DNA from: JBBPYA01 sp038200385
Lineage (GTDB): Bacteria > Actinomycetota > Actinomycetes > Mycobacteriales > Geodermatophilaceae
Direction of reading: 5' to 3'
NCBI GenBank assembly: GCA_038200385.1
Contig: JBBPYA010000160.1
Coordinates: 1 to 17,937 of the forward strand
DNA length: 17,937 nucleotides
In this document: positions 7,058-14,876 of the stretch, piece after piece
Layout: every line of letters starts with the position of its first letter
Numbering within the stretch: position 1 is the stretch's first letter
Notes under the pieces: model-generated
Seen by the model: the letters and a program-made list of their open reading frames with translations, nothing else
What the model was told of the DNA's origin: nothing
The model's database searches: none
Made by a program: the position numbers and the translations under genes

Positions 7058-7863
7058 CGTTCCGGCCCCGGCTGATCGCCACCGACCTCGACGGCACGCT
7101 GCTGCGCACCGACGGCCTGGTCTCCGAGCGGACCCGGCGGGCGATGCGGCTGGCCGCGGCGCAGGGGATCCCCCTGGTCGGTGTCACCGGGCGCGGTCCC
7201 CGGCTGCTGGACCTGGTGCGGCGAGACGTGGGTACGACGGGCCTCGCGGTACTCGCCCAGGGCGGCTACGTGGTGAACCTCGCCACCGGCGAGGAGCTGT
7301 TCGTCGCCGGGCTACCGGCCGATGTCGCAGCCACCGCGGTCGGGCTCGTGGAGGCAGCGGTCGGCGAGCTGGTCATCGCCGTCGAGGAGGCGGGCGAACT
7401 GACCGGACCGCTGCGCGTGCAGCGCGGCTTCGACTGGCCCTATCCGGATCCGTCGGTGCTGCTCGAGCGGTCGGAGGTCCTGCGCGGGGACGTCCTCAAA
7501 GTGTTCCTGCGGTCGGCGCGGCACACCCAAGACGAGTTGCTGGCTATCGCCCGCACCGTCGTCCCTTCCGGGCTGGTCGAGCTGACCCACGCCGGGCTCG
7601 GGTTCATCGAGATCTGCCCGGCCGGGGTCACCAAGGCCACCGGCCTGGCCATCGCGGCGGACCGGCACGGCGTGCCGGCCGAGAGCGTGCTGTGCTTTGG
7701 CGACATGCCCAACGACCTGCCGATGTTCGCCTGGGCCGGGCATGCGGTGGCTGTCGCGTCCGCGCATCCGTCGGTGCTGGCCGCCGCCGACGCGCTCACC
7801 CTGTCCAACGACGAGGACGGCGTGGCGGCCTACCTGGAAGCGTTGCTGGAGACCGCGGCGTGA
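7054..7863 (+). CDS. HAD-superfamily (Cof-type) phosphatase, first of a tandem pair
   Basis: This is a 269-aa HAD hydrolase with the C2B (Cof-type) layout. Motif I is ATDLDGTLL, with the nucleophile and acid/base aspartates at residues 11 and 13. Motif II is the Thr of GVTGRGPR. The Lys of the ITK-like motif is in GVTKATGLAIAADRHG, and motif IV is CFGDMPNDLPMFAWAG. Members usually dephosphorylate sugar phosphates, pyridoxal phosphate or nucleotide-related metabolites; the substrate cannot be predicted. The GTG start overlaps the serS stop (GTGA), and the stop overlaps the next HAD gene the same way. Its close similarity to the next gene indicates tandem duplication. Confidence 0.92.
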   Translation: MTFRPRLIATDLDGTLLRTDGLVSERTRRAMRLAAAQGIPLVGVTGRGPRLLDLVRRDVGTTGLAVLAQGGYVVNLATGEELFVAGLPADVAATAVGLVEAAVGELVIAVEEAGELTGPLRVQRGFDWPYPDPSVLLERSEVLRGDVLKVFLRSARHTQDELLAIARTVVPSGLVELTHAGLGFIEICPAGVTKATGLAIAADRHGVPAESVLCFGDMPNDLPMFAWAGHAVAVASAHPSVLAAADALTLSNDEDGVAAYLEALLETAA

Positions 7864-8690
7864 GCGAGCACAGCATGCGCCCGGCCGGGCGCGGCGCGCG
7901 GAGGCCGAGGCTGGTCGCCACCGACCTGGACGGGACGCTGCTCGGACCGGACGGCCGGGTCTCACCGCGCACCGCACGGGCCGCCGCCCGGGTCGAGTCG
8001 GCCGGCGTGCCGCTCGTCCTCGTCACCGGTCGGCCGCCGCGCTGGCTCGGCGCGGTCGGGGAACAGCTGGACCACCGGGGTATCGCGGTCTGCGCCAACG
8101 GCGCGCTGACCTGGGATCTGCACACCGGCGCCCGGGTCGGCTGCGATCCGCTGGATCCGCAGGTGCTGGCCGAAGTCACCGGACGGCTGCGCGCGGAGTT
8201 GCCGGAGGCGACGTTCGCGGTGGAGTACGGCGAGTCGTTCCTGCACGAGGCGGACTACCCGGTGCGCTGGGAGTCGGACAATCCCGGCGTGCGGATTGGT
8301 GCGCTGCCGGACCTGCTCGCCGTACCGGCGGTGAAACTCCTCGTGCGACACAAGGACTACGACCCGGACGAGCTGCTCGCCCGGGCCGAGCAGCTGCTTG
8401 GCGACCGGGTCACGGTGACGCACTCCTCGCCCGACGGCCTCCTGGAGATCTCCGCCGCCGGGATCACCAAGGCCAGCGGGCTGGCCGCGGTCGCCAGGGA
8501 CCGGGGCGTCGACGCAGACGACGTCCTGGTCTTCGGTGACATGCCGAACGACCTGCCGATGTTCGCGTGGGCGGGACGCTGCGTGGCGGTGGCCAACGCC
8601 CACCCGGCCGTGCTGGCCGCGGCCGACGACGTCACCGGCTCGAATGCCGAGGACGGGGTGGCGGCCTACCTGGAGACGCTCTTCCGCTGA
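7860..8690 (+). CDS. HAD-superfamily (Cof-type) phosphatase, second of a tandem pair
   Basis: This is a 276-aa paralogue of the preceding gene. Motif I, ATDLDGTLLGPDG, has aspartates 22 and 24. VTGRPPRW carries motif II. Later come ISAAGITKASGLAAVARDRG and FGDMPNDLPMFAWAG. Both paralogues end with the pattern EDGVAAYLExL. The cap domain (about residues 95-205) differs most, with several acidic and aromatic positions (EYGESFLHEADYPVRWESDN), so substrate preference may have diverged. GTG 7860 overlaps the previous stop (GTGA); ATG 7875 is an in-frame alternative and would drop five residues. It is the last gene of the serS operon and is convergent with bpa. Confidence 0.92.
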   Translation: MSEHSMRPAGRGARRPRLVATDLDGTLLGPDGRVSPRTARAAARVESAGVPLVLVTGRPPRWLGAVGEQLDHRGIAVCANGALTWDLHTGARVGCDPLDPQVLAEVTGRLRAELPEATFAVEYGESFLHEADYPVRWESDNPGVRIGALPDLLAVPAVKLLVRHKDYDPDELLARAEQLLGDRVTVTHSSPDGLLEISAAGITKASGLAAVARDRGVDADDVLVFGDMPNDLPMFAWAGRCVAVANAHPAVLAAADDVTGSNAEDGVAAYLETLFR

Positions 8691-8713
8691 GCCCTGTGGA
8701 CCCGGCGTACGGC

Positions 8714-9292
8714 CTACAGATACTGCCCAGTGCCCATCGACGACGGCTGGCCCGGCGCGGGCTGACCGGGCTGCCCACCCGGCGGGTTGGCTCCCGGGGG
8801 CAGAGCGCGGCGGCGCATCTCCTCCAGCTGCATGCGCGCCGACATCTGCTGGGCGAACAGCGCGGTCTGGATGCCGTGGAACAGCCCCTCGAGCCACCCC
8901 ACCAGCTGGGCCTGGGCGATCCGCAGCTCGGAGTCGGTCGGTGTCGCGTCCTCGTCGAAGGGCAGGGACACCCGGCGCAGCTCCTCACGCAGCTCGGGCG
9001 CCAGCCCGTCCTCGATCTCGTGGATGGAGGACTCGTGGATCTCGCGCAGCCGGGCCCGGCTCGCGTCGTCGAGCGGCGCCGAGCGGACCTCCTCGAGCAG
9101 CTGCTTGACCATCGTCCCGATCCGCATCACCTTGGCCGGCTGCTCGACCATGTCGGCGACGTTCGCGCCGGAGTCGTCGTCGACGGCCAGTTGCGCCACC
9201 GGGCGGCCGTCCTGGCCCACCACCACGACCTGACGCGGTCCCGACTGGCCGGGCTGCGCGGCCGGCTCCGACTGCTCTGAGTACTCGCTCAT
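8714..9292 (-). CDS. bpa: Bacterial proteasome activator Bpa/PafE
   Basis: This is a 192-aa protein of the Bpa family (DUF2587). It forms an ATP-independent ring that docks on the 20S proteasome and opens its gate for unfolded or damaged proteins. The core, from about residue 50 to 160 (VMRIGTMVKQLLEEVRSAPLD, then SSIHEIEDGLAPELREEL and LVGWLEGLFHGIQTALFAQQM), is the expected four-helix region. The flanks are low complexity: Gln/Ser/Glu-rich at the N-terminus and Pro/Gly-rich at the C-terminus. The last four residues, GQYL, are the proteasome-docking motif. ATG 9292 has GCGAGGA about 8 nt upstream. Its presence implies that the genome encodes a 20S core particle elsewhere. The downstream stop is 23 nt from the stop of the convergent HAD gene. 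Confidence 0.95.
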   Translation of the reverse strand: MSEYSEQSEPAAQPGQSGPRQVVVVGQDGRPVAQLAVDDDSGANVADMVEQPAKVMRIGTMVKQLLEEVRSAPLDDASRARLREIHESSIHEIEDGLAPELREELRRVSLPFDEDATPTDSELRIAQAQLVGWLEGLFHGIQTALFAQQMSARMQLEEMRRRALPPGANPPGGQPGQPAPGQPSSMGTGQYL

Positions 9293-9399
9293 CGCCCCAT
9301 CCTCGCTCACCACGACCCTCGGCGCCCAGCCACCCGGATCGTCCGGTACCCCGGGGTGTCCCACCGCCGGTCCGGCAGCTCTGCTCGCGGCGTACGCCG

Positions 9400-9405
9400 T
9401 AGTCT
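9400..9405 (+). promoter_or_regulatory. Putative -10 box for a leaderless aminotransferase transcript
   Basis: TAGTCT (TANNNT) ends 7 nt before ATG 9413. The intervening CTGCCGC has no ribosome binding site. An in-frame upstream ATG/GTG extension would run through this box and lacks family similarity. Confidence 0.55.
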
Positions 9406-9412
9406 CTGCCGC

Positions 9413-10735
9413 ATGCCGCTCGACATCGCCAGGATCCGCGGGCTCTTCGCGACGCTGGCCGACGGTTATGTACATCTGGACGGGCCGGCCGGCAGCCTGG
9501 TGCCCGAGAGTGTCGCCGCCGCGATCGGTGGCTCGCTGCACGCGCCGATCGGCAACCTCGGTGGCGCCTTCCCGTCCTCGGTCCGGGCCGGTCAACTGCG
9601 CGATGACGCCCGCAGCGCGATGGCCGACCTGGTCGGCGGCGAACCGCACGGTGTCGTCCTGGGTCCGAACATGACGTCCCTGACGTACACGCTGTCGCGG
9701 GCGCTGGCCAAGACCTGGCAGCCCGGTGACGAGGTGGTCCTGAGCCGGCTCGACCACGATGCGAACATCCGGCCCTGGGTGCAGGCCGCCGAAGCCAGCG
9801 GTGCCACTGTCCGGTGGGCCGAGATCGACATCGAGAGCTGCGAGCTGCCCGAGGGACAGTACGACGACCTGCTGACCGAGCGGACCAGGCTCGTCGCGGT
9901 CACCGCGGCCAGCAACGCGGTCGGGACCCGCCCGGCGGTCCGCGGGATCTCCGACCGGGCCCATGCGCTGGGCGCCCTGGTGTACGTCGACGCGGTGCAT
10001 GCCGCACCGCACATCCCACTGGACCTGGCCGAGCTGGGTGCCGACTTCGTCGCGGTCAGCGCCTACAAGTGGTGCGGGCCGCATATCAGCGCGGTGATCG
10101 CCGTCCCGGAGGCGCTCGAGGCGCTGCACCCGGACAAGTTGCTGCCCTCCCCGGAGCGCAGCCCGGACCGGTTCGAGACCGGGACGCCGCCGTTCGAGTT
10201 GTACGCCGGAGTCAGCGCCGCCGTCGATCACATCGCGGCTCTGAACACCGAAGACATGAACACCGAAGGCACGGACACCGAAAGCCCGGACAACGCAGAC
10301 CCCGCTACTGCCCACCCGAAGGACGGCCCGGACCGGGCCGGACGGCGGCGGCCGGCGGACCGCCCGGTCGCGGCGGGTCCGGACCGCCGCAAGCGGGTGC
10401 TGCTGTCGATGGCCGCGGTCGAGGCCTACGAGCGCGAGCTGTTCGCCGTCCTGGAGCAGGGCCTGCGCGGGATGCCGCACGTCACGGTGTGGGGCGCGCC
10501 GGCCCTGCGCACGCCGACGGTGTCCCTCACCGTCGCCGGGCGGACCCCGCGGCAGGTCACCGAGGAACTCGGGCGGGCCCGGATCTGCGCCTGGGACGGC
10601 GACTACTACGCCCGCGAGCTGATGGACACCCTGGGCCTCGGCGAGTCCGGCGGAGCGGTCCGGCTCGGACTGGCGCACTACACCTCCGCGGCGGAGGTGG
10701 ACTACCTGCTCGACGTGCTCGGCGAACTGGCCTGA
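9413..10735 (+). CDS. Class V aminotransferase, cysteine desulfurase-like (SufS-related)
   Basis: This is a 440-aa PLP enzyme of the cysteine desulfurase-like group (TIGR01976 type). YVHLDGPAGSLVP begins the N-terminus. LGPNMTSLTYTLSRALA and RLDHDANIRPW are the phosphate-binding and helix regions. VYVDAVHAAPH holds Asp193 for the pyridine nitrogen, and SAYKWCGPH holds Lys219 for the Schiff base. VRLGLAHYTSAAEVDYLLD closes the fold. The reaction may be desulfuration or transamination; no sulfur-acceptor partner gene is adjacent. Residues about 278-325 are an extra hydrophilic, charged insert carrying a tandem five-residue repeat, placed just before the RRKRVLLSMAAVEAYERELF helix. ATG 9413 is preferred because of the -10 box and the family start. 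It is divergent from bpa. Confidence 0.9.
   Translation: MPLDIARIRGLFATLADGYVHLDGPAGSLVPESVAAAIGGSLHAPIGNLGGAFPSSVRAGQLRDDARSAMADLVGGEPHGVVLGPNMTSLTYTLSRALAKTWQPGDEVVLSRLDHDANIRPWVQAAEASGATVRWAEIDIESCELPEGQYDDLLTERTRLVAVTAASNAVGTRPAVRGISDRAHALGALVYVDAVHAAPHIPLDLAELGADFVAVSAYKWCGPHISAVIAVPEALEALHPDKLLPSPERSPDRFETGTPPFELYAGVSAAVDHIAALNTEDMNTEGTDTESPDNADPATAHPKDGPDRAGRRRPADRPVAAGPDRRKRVLLSMAAVEAYERELFAVLEQGLRGMPHVTVWGAPALRTPTVSLTVAGRTPRQVTEELGRARICAWDGDYYARELMDTLGLGESGGAVRLGLAHYTSAAEVDYLLDVLGELA
10244..10303 (+). repeat. 15-bp tandem minisatellite inside the aminotransferase gene
   Basis: Four successive 15-bp units, in frame with the gene, encode NTEDM, NTEGT, DTESP and DNADP. The first two are nearly identical in DNA (AACACCGAA plus six bases) and the last two are progressively degenerate. 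The period is a multiple of three, so copy-number changes would not break the frame. Confidence 0.8.
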
Positions 10736-10736
10736 G

Positions 10737-10769
10737 GCCGGCTGCGGGCTCGCGGCTCGCCCGGCCGGC
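10737..10769. terminator. GC-rich stem-loop just after the aminotransferase stop codon
   Basis: GCCGGC (10737-10742) pairs with GCCGGC (10764-10769). After a 2-nt bulge, CGGGC (10745-10749) pairs with GCCCG (10759-10763), leaving a 9-nt loop. The stem starts 2 nt after the TGA. It lacks a U-tract, as is common for actinobacterial terminators. It could also serve the convergent quinone oxidoreductase gene. Confidence 0.5.
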
Positions 10770-10797
10770 GAGGGCGGCGAGGGCGGCGGCGGCGCAA
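10767..10797 (+). repeat. Short GC-rich tandem repeat in the convergent gap
   Basis: Two copies of the 9-bp unit GGCGAGGGC (10767-10775, 10776-10784) are followed by a run of GGC triplets. This fills most of the 92-bp gap between the aminotransferase and the oxidoreductase. No gene is seen in the gap. Confidence 0.6.
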
Positions 10798-10827
10798 CGC
10801 GGCGGGCGGCACTGCGCGGCGGTCGGC

Positions 10828-11814
10828 TCAGACCGCGAGCAGCACCTTGCCGATGTGCGTGCTGGACTCCAGCAGCCGGTGCGCCTGTGCCGCGTCGGCC
10901 ATCGGCACCACCCGGTCCACGACCGGGCGCACCTGGCCGGCCCCCACCGCCGGCCACACGTGTTCGCGCACCTCAGCCACGATCTCGGACTTGCCTCCCG
11001 GCCCGGTCGCCGGGCGTCCCCGCAGGGCCGTCGCCGCCACCGAGGCCCGCTTGCGCAGCAGCACCCCCAGGTCCAGCTCGGCCTTGACGCCGCCCTGCAT
11101 CCCGATCACGACCAGCCGCCCCCCGGTGGCCAGCACGTCGACGTTGCGGGCCAGGTAGGCCGCACCCATGTTGTCCAGGACGACGTCGGCACCGTGCCCG
11201 TCGGTCTCCTTGCGTACCCGCGCGACGAAGTCCTCGGTGCGGTAGTCGATCGCGACGTCGGCGCCCAGTTCCCGGCACACCTCCCGCTTGCGCTCCGACG
11301 ATGCCGTGGCGAAGACCCGGGCGCCGGCCCGGACGGCCAGCTGGATAGCCATCGTGCCGATCCCGCTGGAACCGCCGTGTACGAGGAAGACGTCGTCGGC
11401 GGCCAGCCCGGCGAGCATCATGACGTTCGACCACACCGTGCACGTCACCTCCGGCAGCGCCGCCGCGGTGACCAGCTCGACCCCCGGCGGCACGGGTAGC
11501 AGCTGCCCGGCCGGTACGGCGACCAGCTGCGCATACCCCCCGCCGGACAGCAGCGCGCAGACCTCGTCACCGACGCCCCAACCGGTGACCGAGGCGCCTA
11601 CCGCAGCGATCCGCCCGCTGCACTCCAGTCCGGGGATGTCGCTCGCCCCCGGCGGCGGGGTGTAGTTGCCCTGCCGCTGGAGTACGTCGGCGCGGTTGAC
11701 CGCGCTGGCCGCCACCTCGACCAGGACCTCGTCGTCGGCGAGCCGGGGATCATCGACCTCGGTCCAGGTCAGGACATCCGGGTCGCCGAATCGGGGCAGG
11801 GTAACGGCATGCAT
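10828..11814 (-). CDS. NAD(P)H quinone oxidoreductase, PIG3-type (zinc-independent MDR family)
   Basis: This is a 328-aa medium-chain dehydrogenase/reductase of the quinone oxidoreductase branch. The N-terminal GroES-like domain has VNRADVLQRQGNYTPPPGAS and IPGLECSGRIAAVG. The Rossmann domain has FLVHGGSSGIGTMAIQLAVRAGA, then ERKREVCRELGADVAIDYRTED for NADPH binding. C-terminal DRVVPMADAAQAHRLLES and THIGKVLLAV are standard. No zinc-site cysteine cluster is present. It probably reduces quinones or enones using NADPH; the true substrate is unknown. ATG 11814 lies 6 nt after the -10-like TAGGTT on the minus strand, suggesting a leaderless mRNA. It is divergent from the FAD-dependent oxidoreductase and appears to share a promoter element with it. 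Confidence 0.92.
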   Translation of the reverse strand: MHAVTLPRFGDPDVLTWTEVDDPRLADDEVLVEVAASAVNRADVLQRQGNYTPPPGASDIPGLECSGRIAAVGASVTGWGVGDEVCALLSGGGYAQLVAVPAGQLLPVPPGVELVTAAALPEVTCTVWSNVMMLAGLAADDVFLVHGGSSGIGTMAIQLAVRAGARVFATASSERKREVCRELGADVAIDYRTEDFVARVRKETDGHGADVVLDNMGAAYLARNVDVLATGGRLVVIGMQGGVKAELDLGVLLRKRASVAATALRGRPATGPGGKSEIVAEVREHVWPAVGAGQVRPVVDRVVPMADAAQAHRLLESSTHIGKVLLAV

Positions 11815-11819
11815 GGCTA

Positions 11820-11826
11820 TAACCTA
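11820..11826. promoter_or_regulatory. Symmetric TANNNTA element, putative bidirectional -10
   Basis: TAACCTA reads as -10 TAACCT on the plus strand (11820-11825) and -10 TAGGTT on the minus strand (11826-11821). The minus hexamer is 6 nt from ATG 11814 (leaderless). The plus hexamer would start an mRNA near 11832 with a leader of about 70 nt and a Shine-Dalgarno site before ATG 11901. No -35 elements are evident. Confidence 0.5.
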
Positions 11827-11900
11827 GGCACACCGTCGCTACGCGGTGGGGCACGGGCCTCGCCCGACTCGACGCTGCAGCAACGTCCCGAGGTGAGCAG

Positions 11901-13301
11901 ATGGCCGATGTGGTGATTCTCGGCGCAGGGCTGGTCGGACTCGGTACCGCCATGCTGCTGGCGCGGGACGGCCACCAGGTCACCGTGCTGGAGCGGGATG
12001 CCGCGCCACCGCCGGTCGACGCCGACGTCGCCTGGTCGGACTGGGACCGCCGCGGGGTGAACCACTTCCGGATGCCGCACTTCCTGCTGCCGCGGTGGCG
12101 CCACCTGATGGAGCGGGAGCTGCCCGACGTGCTGGCGACCCTGCGCGAGGAGGGTGCGCTGGTGTACAATCCGCTGTCCTCGATGCGGGCCAAGCACACC
12201 GGCGGATGGGTCGACGGCGACGAGCGGTTCGAGTCGGTGACAGCCCGCCGTCCGATGCTGGAGTCGGTGCTGGCCCGCGCCGCCGCGGCCGAACCGGGCG
12301 TGCTGGTGTGTCGCGACGTGACGGTGCGCGCGCTGCCGACCCTGGTTCAGGGGAGCGAGGCGCCACGGGTGCTCGGCGTCCTGGTCGATCCCGCCGAGTT
12401 GATCACCTGCGATCTCGTGGTGGACGCCACCGGTCGCCGGTCCCGGGTGCCGGCTCTGGTCACCGACACCCGGCAGCCGCCGGTGGACCACCGCGAGGAA
12501 GCCGGCTTTGTCTACCTCAGTCGGCATTTCCGGGCCACTGGCACGAGCGGGATCCCCGAACCAGCCGCGTCCCTCGTGCAGAACTACCGCGACCTGACGA
12601 TCCTGACCCTGCCGTCGGACCACGACACCTGGTCGGTCTCGATGGTGATCAGCACGCACGACCGCGACCTGCTGGGGCTGCGTGAACTCGCGGCGTGGTC
12701 CATGGCGCTGGGCCTGTTCCCCGCCGCGGCACACTGGGCCGACGGCGAGCCCATCAGCGAGGTCAACGTCATGGCCGGCATCGAGGACCGGATCCGGTAC
12801 TACGTGCCCGACGGCCAGGCGTCGGTGACCGGCCTGCTGGCTGTCGGCGACGCCTGGGCGTGCACGAATCCGTCGCTGGGGCACGGTACGTCGCTCGGCT
12901 TCGAGCACGCCTGCGCATTGCGGGACCTGCTGCACGCCACCCCCGAGGACCCTGAGCAGCTAGCCCTGGAGTGGGACCGGCGGACCCGGACGTACCTCGA
13001 GCCGACCTACCGGTGGACGGTCAACTACGACCGGCACCGGCTGCGCGAGATCGAGGCGCATCGCAAAGGGTTGGCCTACGAGACCGACGACCCGATGTGG
13101 GCGGACAACAAGGCGTTGACCGCGGCCGCTCCTACCAACCCGCACGCGTTGCGCGGGCTGTTGGACCTCACGAGCCTGCTGGCCAGCCAGGACGAGGTGC
13201 TCGGTCGACCGGAGATCGCCGGGCAGCTCGACCGCAACGTTCTGCCCCGCCCGCTGCCGGGCCCGGAGCGCAGCGAGTTGCTGGCCGCCGCCGGCGTCTG
13301 A
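11901..13301 (+). CDS. FAD-dependent oxidoreductase, function unknown
   Basis: This is a 466-aa flavoprotein. The N-terminus DVVILGAGLVGLGTAMLLARDG, ending in VTVLERD, is a GxGxxG dinucleotide-binding fold. The second flavin segment LLAVGDAWACTNPSLGHGTS, followed by GFEHACALRDLL, resembles the GD motif of FAD monooxygenases, geranylgeranyl-reductase-like and halogenase-like enzymes. A DLVVDATGRRSRVPAL segment lies near residue 175. No membrane segment or signal peptide is seen. The C-terminal 110 residues (YRWTVNYDRHRLREIEAHRKG onward) are helical and charged and not recognisable to me. ATG 11901 has GAGGTGA about 5-7 nt upstream. Hydroxylation, epoxidation or reduction of a hydrophobic substrate is possible, but nothing in the neighbourhood decides it. 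Confidence 0.85.
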   Translation: MADVVILGAGLVGLGTAMLLARDGHQVTVLERDAAPPPVDADVAWSDWDRRGVNHFRMPHFLLPRWRHLMERELPDVLATLREEGALVYNPLSSMRAKHTGGWVDGDERFESVTARRPMLESVLARAAAAEPGVLVCRDVTVRALPTLVQGSEAPRVLGVLVDPAELITCDLVVDATGRRSRVPALVTDTRQPPVDHREEAGFVYLSRHFRATGTSGIPEPAASLVQNYRDLTILTLPSDHDTWSVSMVISTHDRDLLGLRELAAWSMALGLFPAAAHWADGEPISEVNVMAGIEDRIRYYVPDGQASVTGLLAVGDAWACTNPSLGHGTSLGFEHACALRDLLHATPEDPEQLALEWDRRTRTYLEPTYRWTVNYDRHRLREIEAHRKGLAYETDDPMWADNKALTAAAPTNPHALRGLLDLTSLLASQDEVLGRPEIAGQLDRNVLPRPLPGPERSELLAAAGV

Positions 13302-13325
13302 GCGTCACCGGACCCGGCCGGGTAC

Positions 13326-14876
13326 TCAGGCGCTGCGCAGGTCCTTGCGCAGGATCTTGCCGCTGGCCGACTTCGGGATCGCGTCGATGAACTGCACCGC
13401 GCGGACCTTCTTGTGCGGCGCGACGATCCCGGCCACGTGGTCCATGACGTCCTGCTCGGTCATCTCCTGGTCGGGCGCGACCACGATGAACGCCTTCGGG
13501 ATCTCCTCGCCGTCCCGGTCCAGGGTGCCGATCACGGCGGCGTCGGCGATCTTCGGGTGACCCAGCAGGATCGCCTCCAGCTCCGCGGGAGCGACCTGGT
13601 AGCCCTTGTACTTGATCAGCTCCTTGAGCCGGTCGACGATGTAGTACACGCCGCGCTCGTCGACGGTGCCCACGTCGCCGGTGTGCAGCCAGCCGTCCCC
13701 GTCCAGGGTGGCCGCCGTGGCCTCGTCGTTGTTCAGATAGCCCTTCATGACCTGCGGTCCGCGGACCCACAACTCCCCCGGCTCACCCGGCGCGGCATCC
13801 TGGCCGCCCTCGACTGACACGAGCCGGCACTCGGTGTTGGGTATCGCCAGCCCGATGCAGCCGGGCGGCAGGTCCATGTCGTCGGGGATCGAATGGGACA
13901 CCGGGGACAGCTCGGTCATCCCGTAGCCTTGCTTCATCTTGCAGCCCAGCCGCTTTCCGCAGGCCGTGGCGAGATCCTCGTCCAGGGGCGCGGCGCCGGA
14001 GAAGATCACCTTGAGCGAAGACAGGTCGAACTTGTCCACCAGCGGGTGCTTGGCGAGGGCCAGCACGATGGGCGGGGCGACGTACGCGCGGGTGATCCGC
14101 TGGTCCTGGATGACAGTGAGGAACTGCTCGAGGTCGAAGCGCGGCATCGTCACCACTGTCGCGCCGGTGGCCAGCCCGACGTTCATCAGCACCGTCAGGC
14201 CGTAGATGTGGAAGAAGGGCAGGACCGCGATCAGCCGCTCGCCCGGCCCGACGTCGAAGAGCGGATCGACCTGGGCGCAGTTGGCGACCAGGTTCCGGTG
14301 GGTCAGCATCACGCCCTTGGGCAGCCCCGTGGTGCCGCTGGAGTACGGCAGTGTCACCAGGTCCGTGGCCGGGTCGATCTGTACATCGGGGGAGGGGGCC
14401 TTGGAGCCGAGCAGGTCGCGCAGCGAGGTGTAGCCCTCCGCGCCGTCGAGGACGATGATCTCGCGGACCGGCTGCTTGTCCGTCGCCGCCATGGCCCGGT
14501 CGAGGAACGGTGCGACGGTTATCAGTACCGAGGCCCCGGAATCCTGCAGCTGGAAGGCGATCTCGTCCGGGGTGTACAGCGAGTTGATGGTGCTCGACAG
14601 CGCGCCGGCCGCGGCGATGCCGTGGAAGACCACCGGGTAGTAGATGGTGTTGGGGCTGAGGACGGCGACGGTATCACCGGGCTTGACCCCGCGTTCGGCC
14701 AGCGCCGCGGCCATCCGGTCGATGTAGGTGGCCAACTGGCCGTAGGTCAGGGAGTCCCCGGTCAGGCCGTCCACGAGAGCCTGCTGGTCCTTGTTCGCCT
14801 CGGCGTTGCGCAGGACGTATGCCGGGACCGACAGGTCCGGGATCTCGACGTCGGGAAACGTGCTCGGCAGCGTCAC
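13326..14876 (-). CDS. Acyl-CoA synthetase, 4-coumarate-CoA ligase-like
   Basis: This is a 516-aa ANL-superfamily adenylate-forming ligase. The phosphate-binding loop is YSSGTTGLPKGVMLTH (about residue 175). The A5 motif is GYGMTELSPVSHSIP. The hinge and A8 region is GWLHTGDVGTVDERG followed by DRLKELIKYKGYQVAPAELE. The A10 motif IPKSASGKILRKDLR carries the catalytic lysine near the C-terminus. It forms acyl-AMP and then an acyl-CoA thioester; the acid may be aromatic (coumarate-like) or a fatty acid, and the sequence alone does not decide. GTG 14876 overlaps the thioesterase stop in GTGA, so the two are translationally coupled. Its stop is 24 nt from the stop of the convergent FAD oxidoreductase. 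Confidence 0.93.
   Translation of the reverse strand: MTLPSTFPDVEIPDLSVPAYVLRNAEANKDQQALVDGLTGDSLTYGQLATYIDRMAAALAERGVKPGDTVAVLSPNTIYYPVVFHGIAAAGALSSTINSLYTPDEIAFQLQDSGASVLITVAPFLDRAMAATDKQPVREIIVLDGAEGYTSLRDLLGSKAPSPDVQIDPATDLVTLPYSSGTTGLPKGVMLTHRNLVANCAQVDPLFDVGPGERLIAVLPFFHIYGLTVLMNVGLATGATVVTMPRFDLEQFLTVIQDQRITRAYVAPPIVLALAKHPLVDKFDLSSLKVIFSGAAPLDEDLATACGKRLGCKMKQGYGMTELSPVSHSIPDDMDLPPGCIGLAIPNTECRLVSVEGGQDAAPGEPGELWVRGPQVMKGYLNNDEATAATLDGDGWLHTGDVGTVDERGVYYIVDRLKELIKYKGYQVAPAELEAILLGHPKIADAAVIGTLDRDGEEIPKAFIVVAPDQEMTEQDVMDHVAGIVAPHKKVRAVQFIDAIPKSASGKILRKDLRSA

Noticed and set aside
9301..10957. Minus-strand extension of the bpa frame through the aminotransferase region
   Set aside because: The frame is open only because of high GC. 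Bpa proper begins at ATG 9292 with a Shine-Dalgarno site, and the extension is opposite a well-supported aminotransferase.
13312..13323. Perfect 12-bp palindrome ACCCGGCCGGGT between the FAD oxidoreductase and acyl-CoA ligase stops
   Set aside because: With a realistic loop the stem is only 4 bp and it does not extend outward, so I do not call it a terminator. In DNA of this GC content it can arise by chance.
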